From UBA5336 sp039818165 (GTDB lineage Bacteria; Pseudomonadota; Alphaproteobacteria; Caulobacterales; Hyphomonadaceae): a stretch of DNA of 64,000 bases. Under the pieces are notes generated by a model. The model was not told the DNA's origin. It was given only the letters and a program-made list of their open reading frames with translations, and did not search any database. Below, piece by piece: positions 1-8,347 of this stretch. The position numbers and the translations under genes were made by a program. The number at the start of each line of letters is the position of its first letter. Position 1 is the first letter of the stretch. The stretch is from contig JBCBUL010000002.1 in NCBI GenBank assembly GCA_039818165.1, forward strand, positions 124,001 through 188,000, given 5' to 3'.

Positions 1-178
1 AGCTATTGCTGGTGCCGTGAAGGACCGCAGCAAAGTCGCAATCGCGGGCTTTGGTACGTTTGAAGCCAAAACACGCAACGCCCGCGAAGGCCGCAACCCG
101 GCCACCGGCGAAACGATCCAAATTCCTGAGAAAACCGTCGCGGCATTCAAGCCCGCCACGGCTCTCAAGGACATCTAG
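1..178 (+). CDS. hup: HU/IHF-family DNA-binding protein, C-terminal part (5' end outside window)
   Basis: The reading frame is open from base 2 and ends at a TAG at 176-178. It encodes about 58 residues that match the beta-arm and C-terminal part of HU proteins: GFGTFE, then ARNPATG-like RNPATGE and IPEKTVAAFKPATALKD. HU is a small dimeric nucleoid protein that bends DNA without strict sequence preference. The IPxxxVxxFKPxxxLK ending favours HU over the IHF subunits. The N-terminal helices and the start codon lie outside the window. The stop codon shares the four bases CTAG with the stop of the convergent MATE gene. Confidence 0.93.
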   Translation, partial: AIAGAVKDRSKVAIAGFGTFEAKTRNAREGRNPATGETIQIPEKTVAAFKPATALKDI

Positions 179-1629
179 GGTCCAACCGGATCTGGATTTG
201 GAACGGCGCGGGCCTTTGCGGTCTGCGCCGTTTTCCATTCTAGCAGCAATACTTGGGCGAGCCCCGCGAAGAGCAGTGCGATAAACGCCGCCTCGAGCAT
301 GCCCTGCGCGCCGCGTCCCTGGACCAGTCCTAACTGGTAGCCAAGTGGCAACATGAGCACGAAGAACGAACCAATGTGCAGCGCAGTCGGCATCCAGACG
401 ACATTCTGGGCGCGCAAAGCCATCGATGCTGTCACCTGAAGCCCGTCAAAGGTGGTGGTCAACGCCACAAGCCAAAAGACCGACATGAGCGCCGCGGCCA
501 CAGGCACGCCATCAATCACAGCATTGGGATCGACCAGACCCGCTGCGATGGGGCCTCGCCCGACCCACAAGAAGGCGCCCAGCACAAGACCCATCAGTAG
601 CGTTGCAACAGCGCCGAGCCGGCTGGCATCGCGTACGCCGTCACTATCGCCGCGCCCATAGGACTCCGCAACGCGAACACTTGTTGCTGTGGCAATGCCC
701 AGGAAGATCATGAAGGCTGTGCCCATGACTTGGGTTGCATACCCGTACACCACGTTCACGGCCGCGGAGATCCAGAGCGCGATCACATAGGTTGCGTTGA
801 AGCCACCCCACTCCGCAACATTGCTGATCGCTGTTCCGGTACCGACCGCCAATTGGCGGCGAGGTTCGTCGGCGGGAGCTGGCGGTGAGGGACGAAGGGC
901 CGGGGTCAACCACACCACCAGCGCACCGAAGAACACGATAGAAGCCGTCCGCGTGAGTGTCGTTGCCCAGGCCACGCCTTCAGCCCCCATTTGAGGCATA
1001 CCCCACCACCCCGCCACGAACGCCAAGTTTAGGACAAGATTGATAACAACCATCGAATAGCCAACGCCGGTTACCAGCAGGGGGCGGCGCAGCGCTTCGA
1101 GGTACATGGAGCAGACTGTACCGATGAGGAATCCGGGCAAGCCCAGAAGCAGGATACGGGTCACAGCCGCGATACTTCCGACTGTTTCCTGGCCATCCCA
1201 TCCCGGCTGGAAGTCACTGCCTAGCCAGTTTGCCAAAACCTTGGGTAGCTCAATAAATAGGAACCGGAAAAGCGCGTTGGCGTTTGGGTAGGTGACCAAA
1301 ACAAGCACCAGGCCGAGGCCGAGCGCCCACACCAAGCCGCGCCGGAAGATCCTGCCGCTATGGGCCTCTTCGCCGCGCCCGCTCAATTCGGCAGTCAGAA
1401 CCTGAACTCCCATGAGGATGCCCATGCCAAACCCGAGCATGATCCCCATGGGCAGCCACGCGTTGAGGACAAAGGGAAGTTCAGACGGTGCCATTTGACC
1501 GAGTACGATGGCATCGGTCAGCCCCATCAGCATCCATGCCAGGCGCGAGACCGCAATCGGCAAAGATAGCCGAACAAGGTCAATCACTTCGCTCGCCCGC
1601 GCCCAGGCGGGCCATCCCCGCCTTTGCAT
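175..1629 (-). CDS. MATE family efflux transporter
   Basis: A 484-residue, highly hydrophobic protein with about twelve predicted membrane segments. It begins with the MATE-type N-terminal helix (LPIAVSRLAWMLMGLTDAIVLG), where the family conserves a proline and an alanine before a helix ending in D-x-x-x-x-G. MATE proteins export drugs or metabolites in exchange for H+ or Na+ at the inner membrane. Length is normal (450-500 aa). An AGAGG ribosome site about 9 bases upstream supports the ATG at 1629. It lies 15 bases after the DAHP synthase gene on the same strand, so the two may be cotranscribed. The substrate cannot be inferred. Confidence 0.9.
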   Translation of the reverse strand: MQRRGWPAWARASEVIDLVRLSLPIAVSRLAWMLMGLTDAIVLGQMAPSELPFVLNAWLPMGIMLGFGMGILMGVQVLTAELSGRGEEAHSGRIFRRGLVWALGLGLVLVLVTYPNANALFRFLFIELPKVLANWLGSDFQPGWDGQETVGSIAAVTRILLLGLPGFLIGTVCSMYLEALRRPLLVTGVGYSMVVINLVLNLAFVAGWWGMPQMGAEGVAWATTLTRTASIVFFGALVVWLTPALRPSPPAPADEPRRQLAVGTGTAISNVAEWGGFNATYVIALWISAAVNVVYGYATQVMGTAFMIFLGIATATSVRVAESYGRGDSDGVRDASRLGAVATLLMGLVLGAFLWVGRGPIAAGLVDPNAVIDGVPVAAALMSVFWLVALTTTFDGLQVTASMALRAQNVVWMPTALHIGSFFVLMLPLGYQLGLVQGRGAQGMLEAAFIALLFAGLAQVLLLEWKTAQTAKARAVPNPDPVGP

Positions 1630-1644
1630 GGGTGATGCCTCTGT

Positions 1645-3024
1645 CTAGCCGGCCTTGCGCCGGACTTCACGCGCCCCGTTGGACACCGCCTCGATCTTCT
1701 CTGCCAGCAGGAAGGCCAATTCAAGCGCCTGTTCGCCATTCAGGCGCGGATCGCAATGGGTGTGGTAACGCGATGACAGGTCTTCCTCGGTGATCTCCTG
1801 GGCCCCGCCCAGACACTCCGTAACGTCCTGCCCCGTCATCTCCACATGCACACCGCCCGGATAAGCGCCCTGAGCAGAGACGATATCCACGAATTGGCGC
1901 ACTTCACTGAGAATGCGGTCCACGGGCCGGGTCTTGAAGCCTGTGCCGGTCTTCAAAGTGTTGCCGTGCATGGGATCACAGGACCAGACCACGGTCCGTC
2001 CACTTTTCTGTATCGCCTCGACAAGCGGCGGGAGGCCCTCAGCCACGCCCTCGGAGCCAAAGCGCGCAATCAGTGTGATGCGCCCGGCCTCATCGGTTGG
2101 GTTCAGGTGCTCAACCAGGCGTACCAGTTCGTCAGCCTCAAGCCCCGGTCCGCATTTAATGCCGATCGGGTTGCGAATACCGCTGACAAAGTTCACGTGG
2201 GCATGGTCAAGCTGGCGGGTCCGATGTCCAATCCAGAGCATGTGAGCCGAGGTGTCGTACCACTCACCAGATGTAGAATCGATCCGCGTCATCGCCTCTT
2301 CATAGCCCAGTAACAAGGCCTCATGGCTGGTGTAGAACTCTGTCTGGGCCAATTGCGGTACCGTGTCTGGGCTCACGCCACAGGCGGCCATGAATTCCAC
2401 AGACTTCGTGATCTGCTCAGCCAGCTTTTCATAACGGTCACCCTGGGGGCTCCGCTCGACAAATCCCAGCATCCATTTGTGCACGTTGGCGAGGTTGGCA
2501 TAGCCACCTTGGCTGAAGGCCCTCAGGAGGTTTAGCGTCGACGCGGACTGGCTGTAGGCTTGCGCAAGACGCTCCGGGTCCGGCACGCGCTCATTCTCGT
2601 TGAAGCCCATGCCATTGATATTGTCGCCGCGATAGGACGGCAGTTCGACCCCGTCGACCACCTCAACAGGGCTGGACCGTGGCTTGCCAAACTGGCCAGC
2701 AATCCGGCCCACCTTCACCACAGGCTTCGCGGCGCCAAACGTTAGCACCACAGCCATCTGCAAGATCACCCGAAACGTGTCGCGGATATTATCGGGATGG
2801 AACTCCTTGAAGCTTTCAGCGCAATCCCCGCCCTGCAGCAGAAAGGCCTTGCCATTGGCCACATCCCCAAGCCGAGATTTCAGGCGCCGCGCTTCTCCGG
2901 CAAAGACGAGTGGCGGATATCCCTTCAGACGTGCTTCGACGGCCGCGAGGGCGTCGGCGTCCGGGTAGTCTTCTGGAATATGCTTGGCCGGCAGGGCGCG
3001 CCAATCTGAGGGGGACCATGTCAT
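1645..3024 (-). CDS. aroG: 3-deoxy-7-phosphoheptulonate synthase, class II
   Basis: Catalyses the first step of the shikimate pathway: phosphoenolpyruvate plus erythrose 4-phosphate give DAHP. The 459-residue length and the MTWSPSDWRALPAKHIPEDYP start are typical of the plant/actinobacterial type II enzymes, which also occur in many alphaproteobacteria. The LLQGGDCAESF segment carries the metal-ligand cysteine, and WSCDPMHGNT and HVEMTGQDVTECLGG are further conserved active-site blocks. A GGAG site seven bases upstream supports the ATG at 3024. The gene is divergent from the TIR-ParA gene across 136 bases. The symbol is used loosely, because type II enzymes are variously called aroG, aroF or aroH. 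Confidence 0.95.
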   Translation of the reverse strand: MTWSPSDWRALPAKHIPEDYPDADALAAVEARLKGYPPLVFAGEARRLKSRLGDVANGKAFLLQGGDCAESFKEFHPDNIRDTFRVILQMAVVLTFGAAKPVVKVGRIAGQFGKPRSSPVEVVDGVELPSYRGDNINGMGFNENERVPDPERLAQAYSQSASTLNLLRAFSQGGYANLANVHKWMLGFVERSPQGDRYEKLAEQITKSVEFMAACGVSPDTVPQLAQTEFYTSHEALLLGYEEAMTRIDSTSGEWYDTSAHMLWIGHRTRQLDHAHVNFVSGIRNPIGIKCGPGLEADELVRLVEHLNPTDEAGRITLIARFGSEGVAEGLPPLVEAIQKSGRTVVWSCDPMHGNTLKTGTGFKTRPVDRILSEVRQFVDIVSAQGAYPGGVHVEMTGQDVTECLGGAQEITEEDLSSRYHTHCDPRLNGEQALELAFLLAEKIEAVSNGAREVRRKAG

Positions 3025-3160
3025 CTTCTTGCTCCAATCGACCTGCTAGAAACCACACTGGCGCGCGCCCATCAACGCGCGATTGCAACTGCGCGATCAC
3101 GCATGGCTGAACTGCGAGTTCAGCGTGTCTGGTTTGCGCGACTCTGATAGGGTTTCAGCC

Positions 3161-4492
3161 ATGGCACACGTCTACATATCCCATAGCCCCGTCGACCTCG
3201 ATCCGTTGCTGGAATTACACGAGGCGCTGCGCCAAGCTGGCATCGCCGCATGGTATCCACCCTCGCCAGCGGCGGCGAAAGATGAGGCTCTTGTGCGCCG
3301 GCAGATTGATCACTCTTTCGCGATGATTGTCCTGGTTTCTGCCGACAGCCTGCGCAGTGAAGATGTCCAGCGCGATGTGCGCATTGCCGAGGCTCAGGGC
3401 GTCAAGATTGTACCCTTCCAACTGGACCGCGCGCGTTTGACAGGCCCTCTCAAGCCCACGCTCGCACCGTTGGTGAAGCACACTTCCGACGGAGACGCTG
3501 GCCAGGCAGGTCTCGTGGATGATGTACGCCAGCTTCACCGGGCGCGTTGTCCGGTCTTTGCGGTTATGAACTTGAAAGGCGGCGTTGGAAAAACCACGCT
3601 CACGGCTCAGGTCTTCGGCGCGTTGCAGGCCAATGAACGGTCCCGCATCCTATTGGTAGATCTGGACCCCCAATACAATCTCAGCCAAGTGTTCTTCGAC
3701 ATGGAAGAAGCAGACGCCCGCGCAGCCCGCGACGCCTCGGTCATTTCCCTGTTTGAAAAATCCACAGCGCATGTGAGCGGCATCAATAGCCCCGCAACCG
3801 ATTGGCGATCCCTTTCACGGGAACCTTTCACGCTGCCTTCGCCGGAACTCGTTGTGCACCAGGTTCTGGGTCAGGACGGTCCGGCCGGTCGCCTCGATAT
3901 TGTCACCGGTCAGTTCGAAATTTCCAAATACGCCTTCGCAACTGACGCTGCAGGTCTCGAAGCGATCAAGATCAACTTCCTCAACCAGATCGAAGCGCTG
4001 CGCAGCCAGTACGATTTGATTGTTTTCGACACCAATCCCAACGCCACCTTCCTGACGCGGTGTGCCCTGGAAGCGGCTGACCGCGTGCTGGCCCCCATGC
4101 ATCCGGATGTTTATTCATTGCGCGGCGTTCGGCTGCTGTCGCAGGTCATCCGCGAACAAGTCGCCGCGGACAAGGCCCCGGCGCTTTCCGTCGTATTCAA
4201 CGGCGTACAGCGCCGCGAGCAATCCGTCTTCGAAGCCGACGCCCGCAATGGGGTTTATGACACAAAAGCCGGGTTCGCCCTTTCCAAGGTCTTGCTCGGC
4301 ACGGCCATTCCGCGCAGTGGCCATTTGGTGGTGGGGCCGCCGGAGGATGACGTACCCCAATGGCGGCAACTGGTCGTCCACCATGGTCGCGGTGGCGGAC
4401 TAAAGGTGATCCGTGACGCTTTGGAATCGGTCGCAACGGACATTCGTCGCCTCGAAGCCAGCAAACCCACGACGACTGAACAAGCCGCCTAA
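3161..4492 (+). CDS. TIR domain fused to a ParA/MinD-type ATPase
   Basis: A 443-residue two-domain protein. Residues 1-125 form a TIR-like fold: MAHVYISHSPVD start, WYPP in the second strand, and a long helix before LVLVSADS-type strand MIVLVSADSL. Residues 130-430 are a ParA/MinD ATPase with deviant Walker A KGGVGKTT (139-146), Walker A' LLVDLDPQ (164-171) and Walker B DLIVFDTNPN (285-294). The TIR position normally holding the catalytic glutamate (S-x-W-x-x-x-E) reads SEDVQRD at 66-72, so the usual Trp and Glu are absent and NADase activity is doubtful. The ATG at 3161 places the TIR start at residue 1; an in-frame ATG at 3083 would add 26 unlike residues. There is no parB and no plasmid gene nearby. 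The cellular role is unknown; defence signalling or protein positioning are both possible. Confidence 0.85.
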   Translation: MAHVYISHSPVDLDPLLELHEALRQAGIAAWYPPSPAAAKDEALVRRQIDHSFAMIVLVSADSLRSEDVQRDVRIAEAQGVKIVPFQLDRARLTGPLKPTLAPLVKHTSDGDAGQAGLVDDVRQLHRARCPVFAVMNLKGGVGKTTLTAQVFGALQANERSRILLVDLDPQYNLSQVFFDMEEADARAARDASVISLFEKSTAHVSGINSPATDWRSLSREPFTLPSPELVVHQVLGQDGPAGRLDIVTGQFEISKYAFATDAAGLEAIKINFLNQIEALRSQYDLIVFDTNPNATFLTRCALEAADRVLAPMHPDVYSLRGVRLLSQVIREQVAADKAPALSVVFNGVQRREQSVFEADARNGVYDTKAGFALSKVLLGTAIPRSGHLVVGPPEDDVPQWRQLVVHHGRGGGLKVIRDALESVATDIRRLEASKPTTTEQAA

Positions 4493-4495
4493 TCG

Positions 4496-5881
4496 CTAGG
4501 TGGCGTTCGGCACGAACTTGTTTCGCATTGTCACCAATTCTTCTGCCACAGTCGGGTGCACTGCGCAGGTGCGATCGAAGTCGGGCTTGGTCACGCCCAT
4601 TTTCACGGCAATGCCAATCGCCTGAATGATCTCCGCACTATCGGGGCCGACCAGATGAACCCCAAGCACCTTTTCATCAGAGGCCTTCACAACCAGCTTC
4701 ATCATGGTGCGGGTTTCATCGCCCGAAAGCATATTCTTCATGGGGCGAAAGCGGGTCTTGTAGATATCAATCTTGCCGTGCTCGGCGCGCGCCTGAGCCT
4801 CGGAAAGGCCCACCGTTCCGACCTCAGGCTGGGTGAACACGGCCGTTGCGATGTCGTCATAGTCAAACTGCCAGGGATTATCGTTGTAGAGCGTATCGGC
4901 GAGCGCGTGGCTTTCTCGAATTGCAACAGGCGTCAGTTGCACCCTGTCGATGACGTCACCGACCGCAAAAATATGGTCAACGCTGGTTTTGGAAGTGTCA
5001 TCCACAATCACGGCGCCCCGGCGCCCCAGCTCGACACCCGCCGCCTCGCAATTCAGGCCCTCGGTTGCAGGCTGCCGCCCGACCGCCATCATAACCACAT
5101 CGGCATCCAGAACGGTCCCGTTCGTGAGCTTGATCCGGTGGGGTGCGTCAGCCTCGCCCAACTCCTCGATCGACTCAAAAACCGTATTCGTGATCACACG
5201 CACACCGGCATTCTTCAGCCCTTCATGAACTTCCGTACGAACGTCAAAATCGAAGCCGTTCAGAACCGTCTCGCCGCGATAAACCAGACAGGTTTCGACG
5301 CCCAACCCAGCAAACACGTGGGCAAACTCGCAGGCGATGTACCCACCACCCGCGATGACGAGGTGTTTCGGCAGTTTTTCGAGGTGGAAGATCTCGTTCG
5401 ACGTAATCGTACGCTCGACGCCGGGAAGGTCGTCTGGCCGCCAGGGCGTGCCGCCCGTCGCAATCAGGATGCGCTTTGCTGTGATAGTGCGGTCGGTTTT
5501 GACGAGCCGAAGCGTGTGCTCGTCCACGAACTCGGCCCGTTCTTCGATGACCTCAACGCCCGCATTGGCCATGTTGCGCATATAGATGCCTGACAGCCGG
5601 TCGACTTCGGCATGCATGGCCTGGGAAAACGTGTTCCAGTCAAAACTCGGCTCGCCCACATCCCATCCATAGCCCTTGGCCGCCTTGAACTGCTTACGAA
5701 AAGCGCTGGCGTAGACCATGAACTTCTTGGGCACACAGCCGCGAATGACGCACGTTCCACCGACACGGTATTCTTCCGCAATCGCGACACGCTCGCCGGA
5801 AAGCGCCGCAAGGCGCCCGGCGCGCACGCCTCCCGATCCGGCGCCAATGACGAAAAGGTCAAAATCGTACTCGTCAGCCAT
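4496..5881 (-). CDS. gor: Glutathione-disulfide reductase
   Basis: NADPH-dependent flavoenzyme that keeps glutathione reduced in the cytoplasm. It has 461 residues, the usual length. The FAD-binding GAGSGGVRAGRLAA lies near the N-terminus. It is followed by the redox-active GGTCVIRGCVPKK (two cysteines four residues apart). The second dinucleotide-binding motif is VIAGGGYIACEFA. The C-terminal dimer segment ends CAVHPTVAEELVTM, which carries the catalytic His-Pro. It follows rpiA by 64 bases on the same strand, so a redox/pentose-phosphate pair is likely: the pentose phosphate pathway supplies the NADPH this enzyme uses. It ends 3 bases from the convergent TIR-ParA gene. Confidence 0.95.
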   Translation of the reverse strand: MADEYDFDLFVIGAGSGGVRAGRLAALSGERVAIAEEYRVGGTCVIRGCVPKKFMVYASAFRKQFKAAKGYGWDVGEPSFDWNTFSQAMHAEVDRLSGIYMRNMANAGVEVIEERAEFVDEHTLRLVKTDRTITAKRILIATGGTPWRPDDLPGVERTITSNEIFHLEKLPKHLVIAGGGYIACEFAHVFAGLGVETCLVYRGETVLNGFDFDVRTEVHEGLKNAGVRVITNTVFESIEELGEADAPHRIKLTNGTVLDADVVMMAVGRQPATEGLNCEAAGVELGRRGAVIVDDTSKTSVDHIFAVGDVIDRVQLTPVAIRESHALADTLYNDNPWQFDYDDIATAVFTQPEVGTVGLSEAQARAEHGKIDIYKTRFRPMKNMLSGDETRTMMKLVVKASDEKVLGVHLVGPDSAEIIQAIGIAVKMGVTKPDFDRTCAVHPTVAEELVTMRNKFVPNAT

Positions 5882-5945
5882 GGTGCGCTCCTTTTTCGCT
5901 CTCAGGCGCGCATATGAGGCTGTTCAATCGGCCATGCAATCGGGC

Positions 5946-6644
5946 TTAGTACTCAAATACGACCGCGCCGCCCTCATTCCCAATGATGACAGTGCGGGCC
6001 ATGGCGATGAACAATCCGTGTTCAACCACCCCGGCGATGCCGGAAAGCCTTGCTGCTGTGGCGTCCACATCGGGAATACGCTGACAGTGGCAATCGAGAA
6101 TATGGTTGCCCCCATCGGTGATGAGGGGGTCGCCATCATCGCCCGTTCGCAAGACCACGCGCGGCTTCTCAATTCCCGATGCACGTAGCTCGTCGTAGAC
6201 CTGTTTCGCCGTGATCGTAAACCCGAAAGGCGTTACCTCAACCGGCAAGGGGAACGCGCCAAGCCGTTCGACCTGTTTCGACGGATCGGCGATGACCACC
6301 ATGTGATCACTGGCAGACGCGATGATCTTTTCCCTTAGCAGGGCCGCTCCGCCGCCCTTGATAAGATTCCCGGTCCCGTCGACTTCATCGGCACCGTCCA
6401 CGGTGAGGTGAATGCGATCAACCTGATCGATGGGTACCAGCGGCACGCCGAGGGACTCGGCAAGACTTCGCGTCTGTTCACTGGTTGGCACGCACCGGAC
6501 AACCAAGCCATCGGCCATTTCGTCGGCCAGCATTTCCACGAAAAACTTCGCCGTCGATCCCGTGCCGAGGCCGATGGTCATGCCGTCTTCGACAAACTCC
6601 ATCGCCGCCGCAGCAGCATTTTCTTTTTCGCGCTCATTTGCCAT
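5946..6644 (-). CDS. rpiA: Ribose-5-phosphate isomerase A
   Basis: Interconverts ribose 5-phosphate and ribulose 5-phosphate in the non-oxidative pentose phosphate pathway. The 232-residue protein has the family blocks GLGTGSTAKFFVEML (phosphate loop), DGADEVD (catalytic aspartate region) and IKGGGAALLREKI (catalytic lysine). The C-terminal GNHILDCH is also typical. It is divergent from the phosphatase gene across 87 bases, which should hold both promoters. It is probably cotranscribed with gor downstream. Confidence 0.96.
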   Translation of the reverse strand: MANEREKENAAAAAMEFVEDGMTIGLGTGSTAKFFVEMLADEMADGLVVRCVPTSEQTRSLAESLGVPLVPIDQVDRIHLTVDGADEVDGTGNLIKGGGAALLREKIIASASDHMVVIADPSKQVERLGAFPLPVEVTPFGFTITAKQVYDELRASGIEKPRVVLRTGDDGDPLITDGGNHILDCHCQRIPDVDATAARLSGIAGVVEHGLFIAMARTVIIGNEGGAVVFEY

Positions 6645-6731
6645 CGAACGGATCCTCGCTTGACGCCTGCCTCCGCCCTAGAGCAAACCGCGCGATATCA
6701 AAAGACCCCTTGAATCCTGGAAGGGAAACTC

Positions 6732-7430
6732 ATGGACGCTTCGCAGAAAACATCGGCTTCACTGGCGGGATGGACGATCGTTTTCGATCTCGACGGGACG
6801 CTGGTAGAAAGTGCGCCAGATCTTTTGAACGCGCTCAACCATACGATCGCGCCACTTGGCCTTCCAGCGGTGGAACTGGAGCAGATCAGAACGATGATTG
6901 GCCACGGCGCAAAAGCCATGATCCGCGCTGCCCTGGAACAGAACCAACGGGATGTGGACCAGATTGATATGGATGGATTGTGGAGCCGGTTTATTGCCCA
7001 CTACGAAGAAAACATTGCGGTCGACAGCCACGTCTTTGACGGCGTCGAAGCTGCTTTTGGGGAATTGAAAGCAGAAGGCGCCAGCCTGTGCGTCTGCACG
7101 AATAAAACTCAGGCGCTGACTGATCGACTGCTGTCTGAGCTCAGTCTCACGCACTGGTTTGAGGCCGTTGTTGGCGCTGACAGCGTGCCAGCGAAGAAAC
7201 CAGATGGCGGTCACATCCTGGAAACGGTATCCAGGTCAGGCGGCCAGCCCTCCCGCGCCATCATGATTGGCGATAGCCGAACAGACGAAAAGGCAGCCCA
7301 AAACGCCGGGCTGCCATTTATCTTCGTGCCGTTTGGATACGAGGCGGCACCTGTGGAAGACATCGTCAAAGCCGACGTGCTCCACCACTATTCAGAACTT
7401 TTGGGACGTATTCGAGCCGTTGCCGGCTAG
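6732..7430 (+). CDS. gph: HAD-superfamily phosphatase, phosphoglycolate phosphatase-like
   Basis: A 232-residue HAD hydrolase with all four motifs. Motif I is FDLDGTLVES (nucleophile Asp), motif II is CTNKTQ, motif III is the lysine in AKKPDGG, and motif IV is MIGDSRTDEKAA. The helical cap between motifs I and II and the overall length match Gph, which removes 2-phosphoglycolate formed during DNA repair or oxygenase activity. Substrate assignment rests on overall resemblance only, since related HAD enzymes have the same layout. GGAAGGGAAACTC precedes the ATG. Its TAG overlaps the stop of the convergent small gene in a shared CTAG. Confidence 0.85.
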   Translation: MDASQKTSASLAGWTIVFDLDGTLVESAPDLLNALNHTIAPLGLPAVELEQIRTMIGHGAKAMIRAALEQNQRDVDQIDMDGLWSRFIAHYEENIAVDSHVFDGVEAAFGELKAEGASLCVCTNKTQALTDRLLSELSLTHWFEAVVGADSVPAKKPDGGHILETVSRSGGQPSRAIMIGDSRTDEKAAQNAGLPFIFVPFGYEAAPVEDIVKADVLHHYSELLGRIRAVAG

Positions 7431-7663
7431 GCCGCCTGGTTTGGTCGATAGTCTTGACGACCACCATTTGTTTCGTCGATCCGGCGACGGCGGGGCATGC
7501 CATTCACCATATTTGAACGCACATCTGTCCGCGCACTGCGCATGGCGGCAACAAATCCGGCATCCACCAGATCTACGTCGACGTCATAGCCACGCTCGGC
7601 CCAGTACTCACGAATTTTTTCGCGCAGGCGCACAGCGCCATCATTATCACACCAGTCTTTCAT
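7427..7663 (-). CDS. Small conserved hypothetical protein (78 aa)
   Basis: A charged 78-residue protein starting MKDWCDNDGAVRLREKIREYW, with YDVDVDLVDAGFVAAMRSARTDVRSNMVNGMPRR in the middle. No known domain is recognised. The alpha-helical, basic character and ERGYDVDVDLV segment resemble small uncharacterised alphaproteobacterial proteins, but this is from memory and not checked. The start at 7663 is preferred over a longer reading at 7717, because a GGAGAG ribosome site sits 6 bases before it and the extra 18 residues look unstructured. The stop shares CTAG with the phosphatase gene. Confidence 0.7.
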   Translation of the reverse strand: MKDWCDNDGAVRLREKIREYWAERGYDVDVDLVDAGFVAAMRSARTDVRSNMVNGMPRRRRIDETNGGRQDYRPNQAA

Positions 7664-8113
7664 TAAGCTCTCTCCAGGCTTGTTATGTTTATCAATCAGC
7701 CCCCATTTGAGGACCAATCAGCCTGTCCTTCTTACACCGCGAACATTGCGTTCGTTCTTGTGTGATAGTTAGATGACAACGTTCTCTTTCGAGTACAAGA
7801 GCGAAATAAAACGTTCGGAATCGAAGATATCGAACCTGAACAACCGTTCATAATGAACAAAATGCAGAGTATGAGCGAATGTGCAGTTGAGCTGCTTTTT
7901 GTCCCTTGATTACGGGATAGCCGCCGCAATTGGGCTAAAACGCTGCCCAGATTGCGCCATACATCTGACCGCATCAAGGCAACCGGATTTCTATTGTCCC
8001 GTTATTGCAGCCCTTTAATGCAATTATGCATATTCAGGACTGTCTCGGAACCTGTTTTACAGTGCTTGACGCCCCATAAACAAACCACTAATCCAGCGCT
8101 TTCCACTGATTGT
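7664..8113. other. AT-rich intergenic region ahead of tRNA-Val
   Basis: About 450 bases with no convincing gene. The base composition is clearly lower in GC than the flanks. Between 7740 and 7870 there are many GTTC and GAAC tetramers in both orientations, including GTTCATAATGAAC near 7849, but none has the 7-base spacing of a LexA box in direct repeat. The only sizeable frame (7732-7977, minus) has no family resemblance. The right end holds a likely tRNA promoter. Confidence 0.6.
8066..8094 (+). promoter_or_regulatory. Probable promoter of tRNA-Val
   Basis: TTGACG at 8066-8071 and TAATCC at 8089-8094 are separated by exactly 17 bases. Transcription would begin near 8101, leaving a leader of roughly a dozen bases before the tRNA. 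The -35 box is strong and the -10 box moderate. Confidence 0.55.
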
Positions 8114-8188
8114 GGGCGATTAGCTCAGCGGGAGAGCACTGCCTTCACACGGCAGGGGTCACTGGTTCAATCCCAGTATCGCCCACCA
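8114..8188 (+). tRNA. tRNA-Val, anticodon CAC
   Basis: A 75-base cloverleaf with encoded CCA. The acceptor stem pairs GGGCGAT with ATCGCCC, the D arm reads TTAGCTCAGCGGGAGAGC, and the T arm contains GGTTCAATCCC. The anticodon stem CTGCC/GGCAG encloses the loop TTCACAC, so the anticodon is CAC and reads the valine codon GTG, a frequent codon in this GC-rich genome. Confidence 0.95.
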
Positions 8189-8347
8189 TTTGCAGCAGGT
8201 TGTACGCAGCGCACGATTTTGATCCAGGCATCAAGAATCGGGCAGAGACTACCCCGGCAGGGACTTACTGAAAATAGACAGGTCTTGGGGCCTGACGAGG
8301 CCGGTAAGCGTTTATGTGCCGCCCTTCCGGCCTCAAGGCGAGGCCGC

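Noticed and set aside
3161..4492. TIR-ParA as a plasmid partition gene
   Set aside because: There is no parB, no origin or replication gene nearby and the flanks are chromosomal housekeeping genes.
4556..5593. A 345-codon plus-strand frame opposite gor
   Set aside because: The composition is typical of an antisense frame in GC-rich DNA; gor is certain.
7840..7862. A LexA box in the AT-rich spacer
   Set aside because: GTTC and GAAC words are frequent but none shows two direct copies spaced by 7 bases.
7732..7977. An 81-codon minus-strand frame in the spacer before tRNA-Val
   Set aside because: No ribosome site, no similarity to known proteins, and low-complexity composition.
8114..8188. tRNA-Val as an integration site of a mobile element
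   Set aside because: No integrase, no duplicated tRNA 3' end and no cargo genes are seen; secF follows directly.
8297..8334. GAGGCCGG/CCGGCCTC inverted repeat after tRNA-Val as a terminator
   Set aside because: The loop is 22 bases and there is no T-run on either strand, so termination is not supported.
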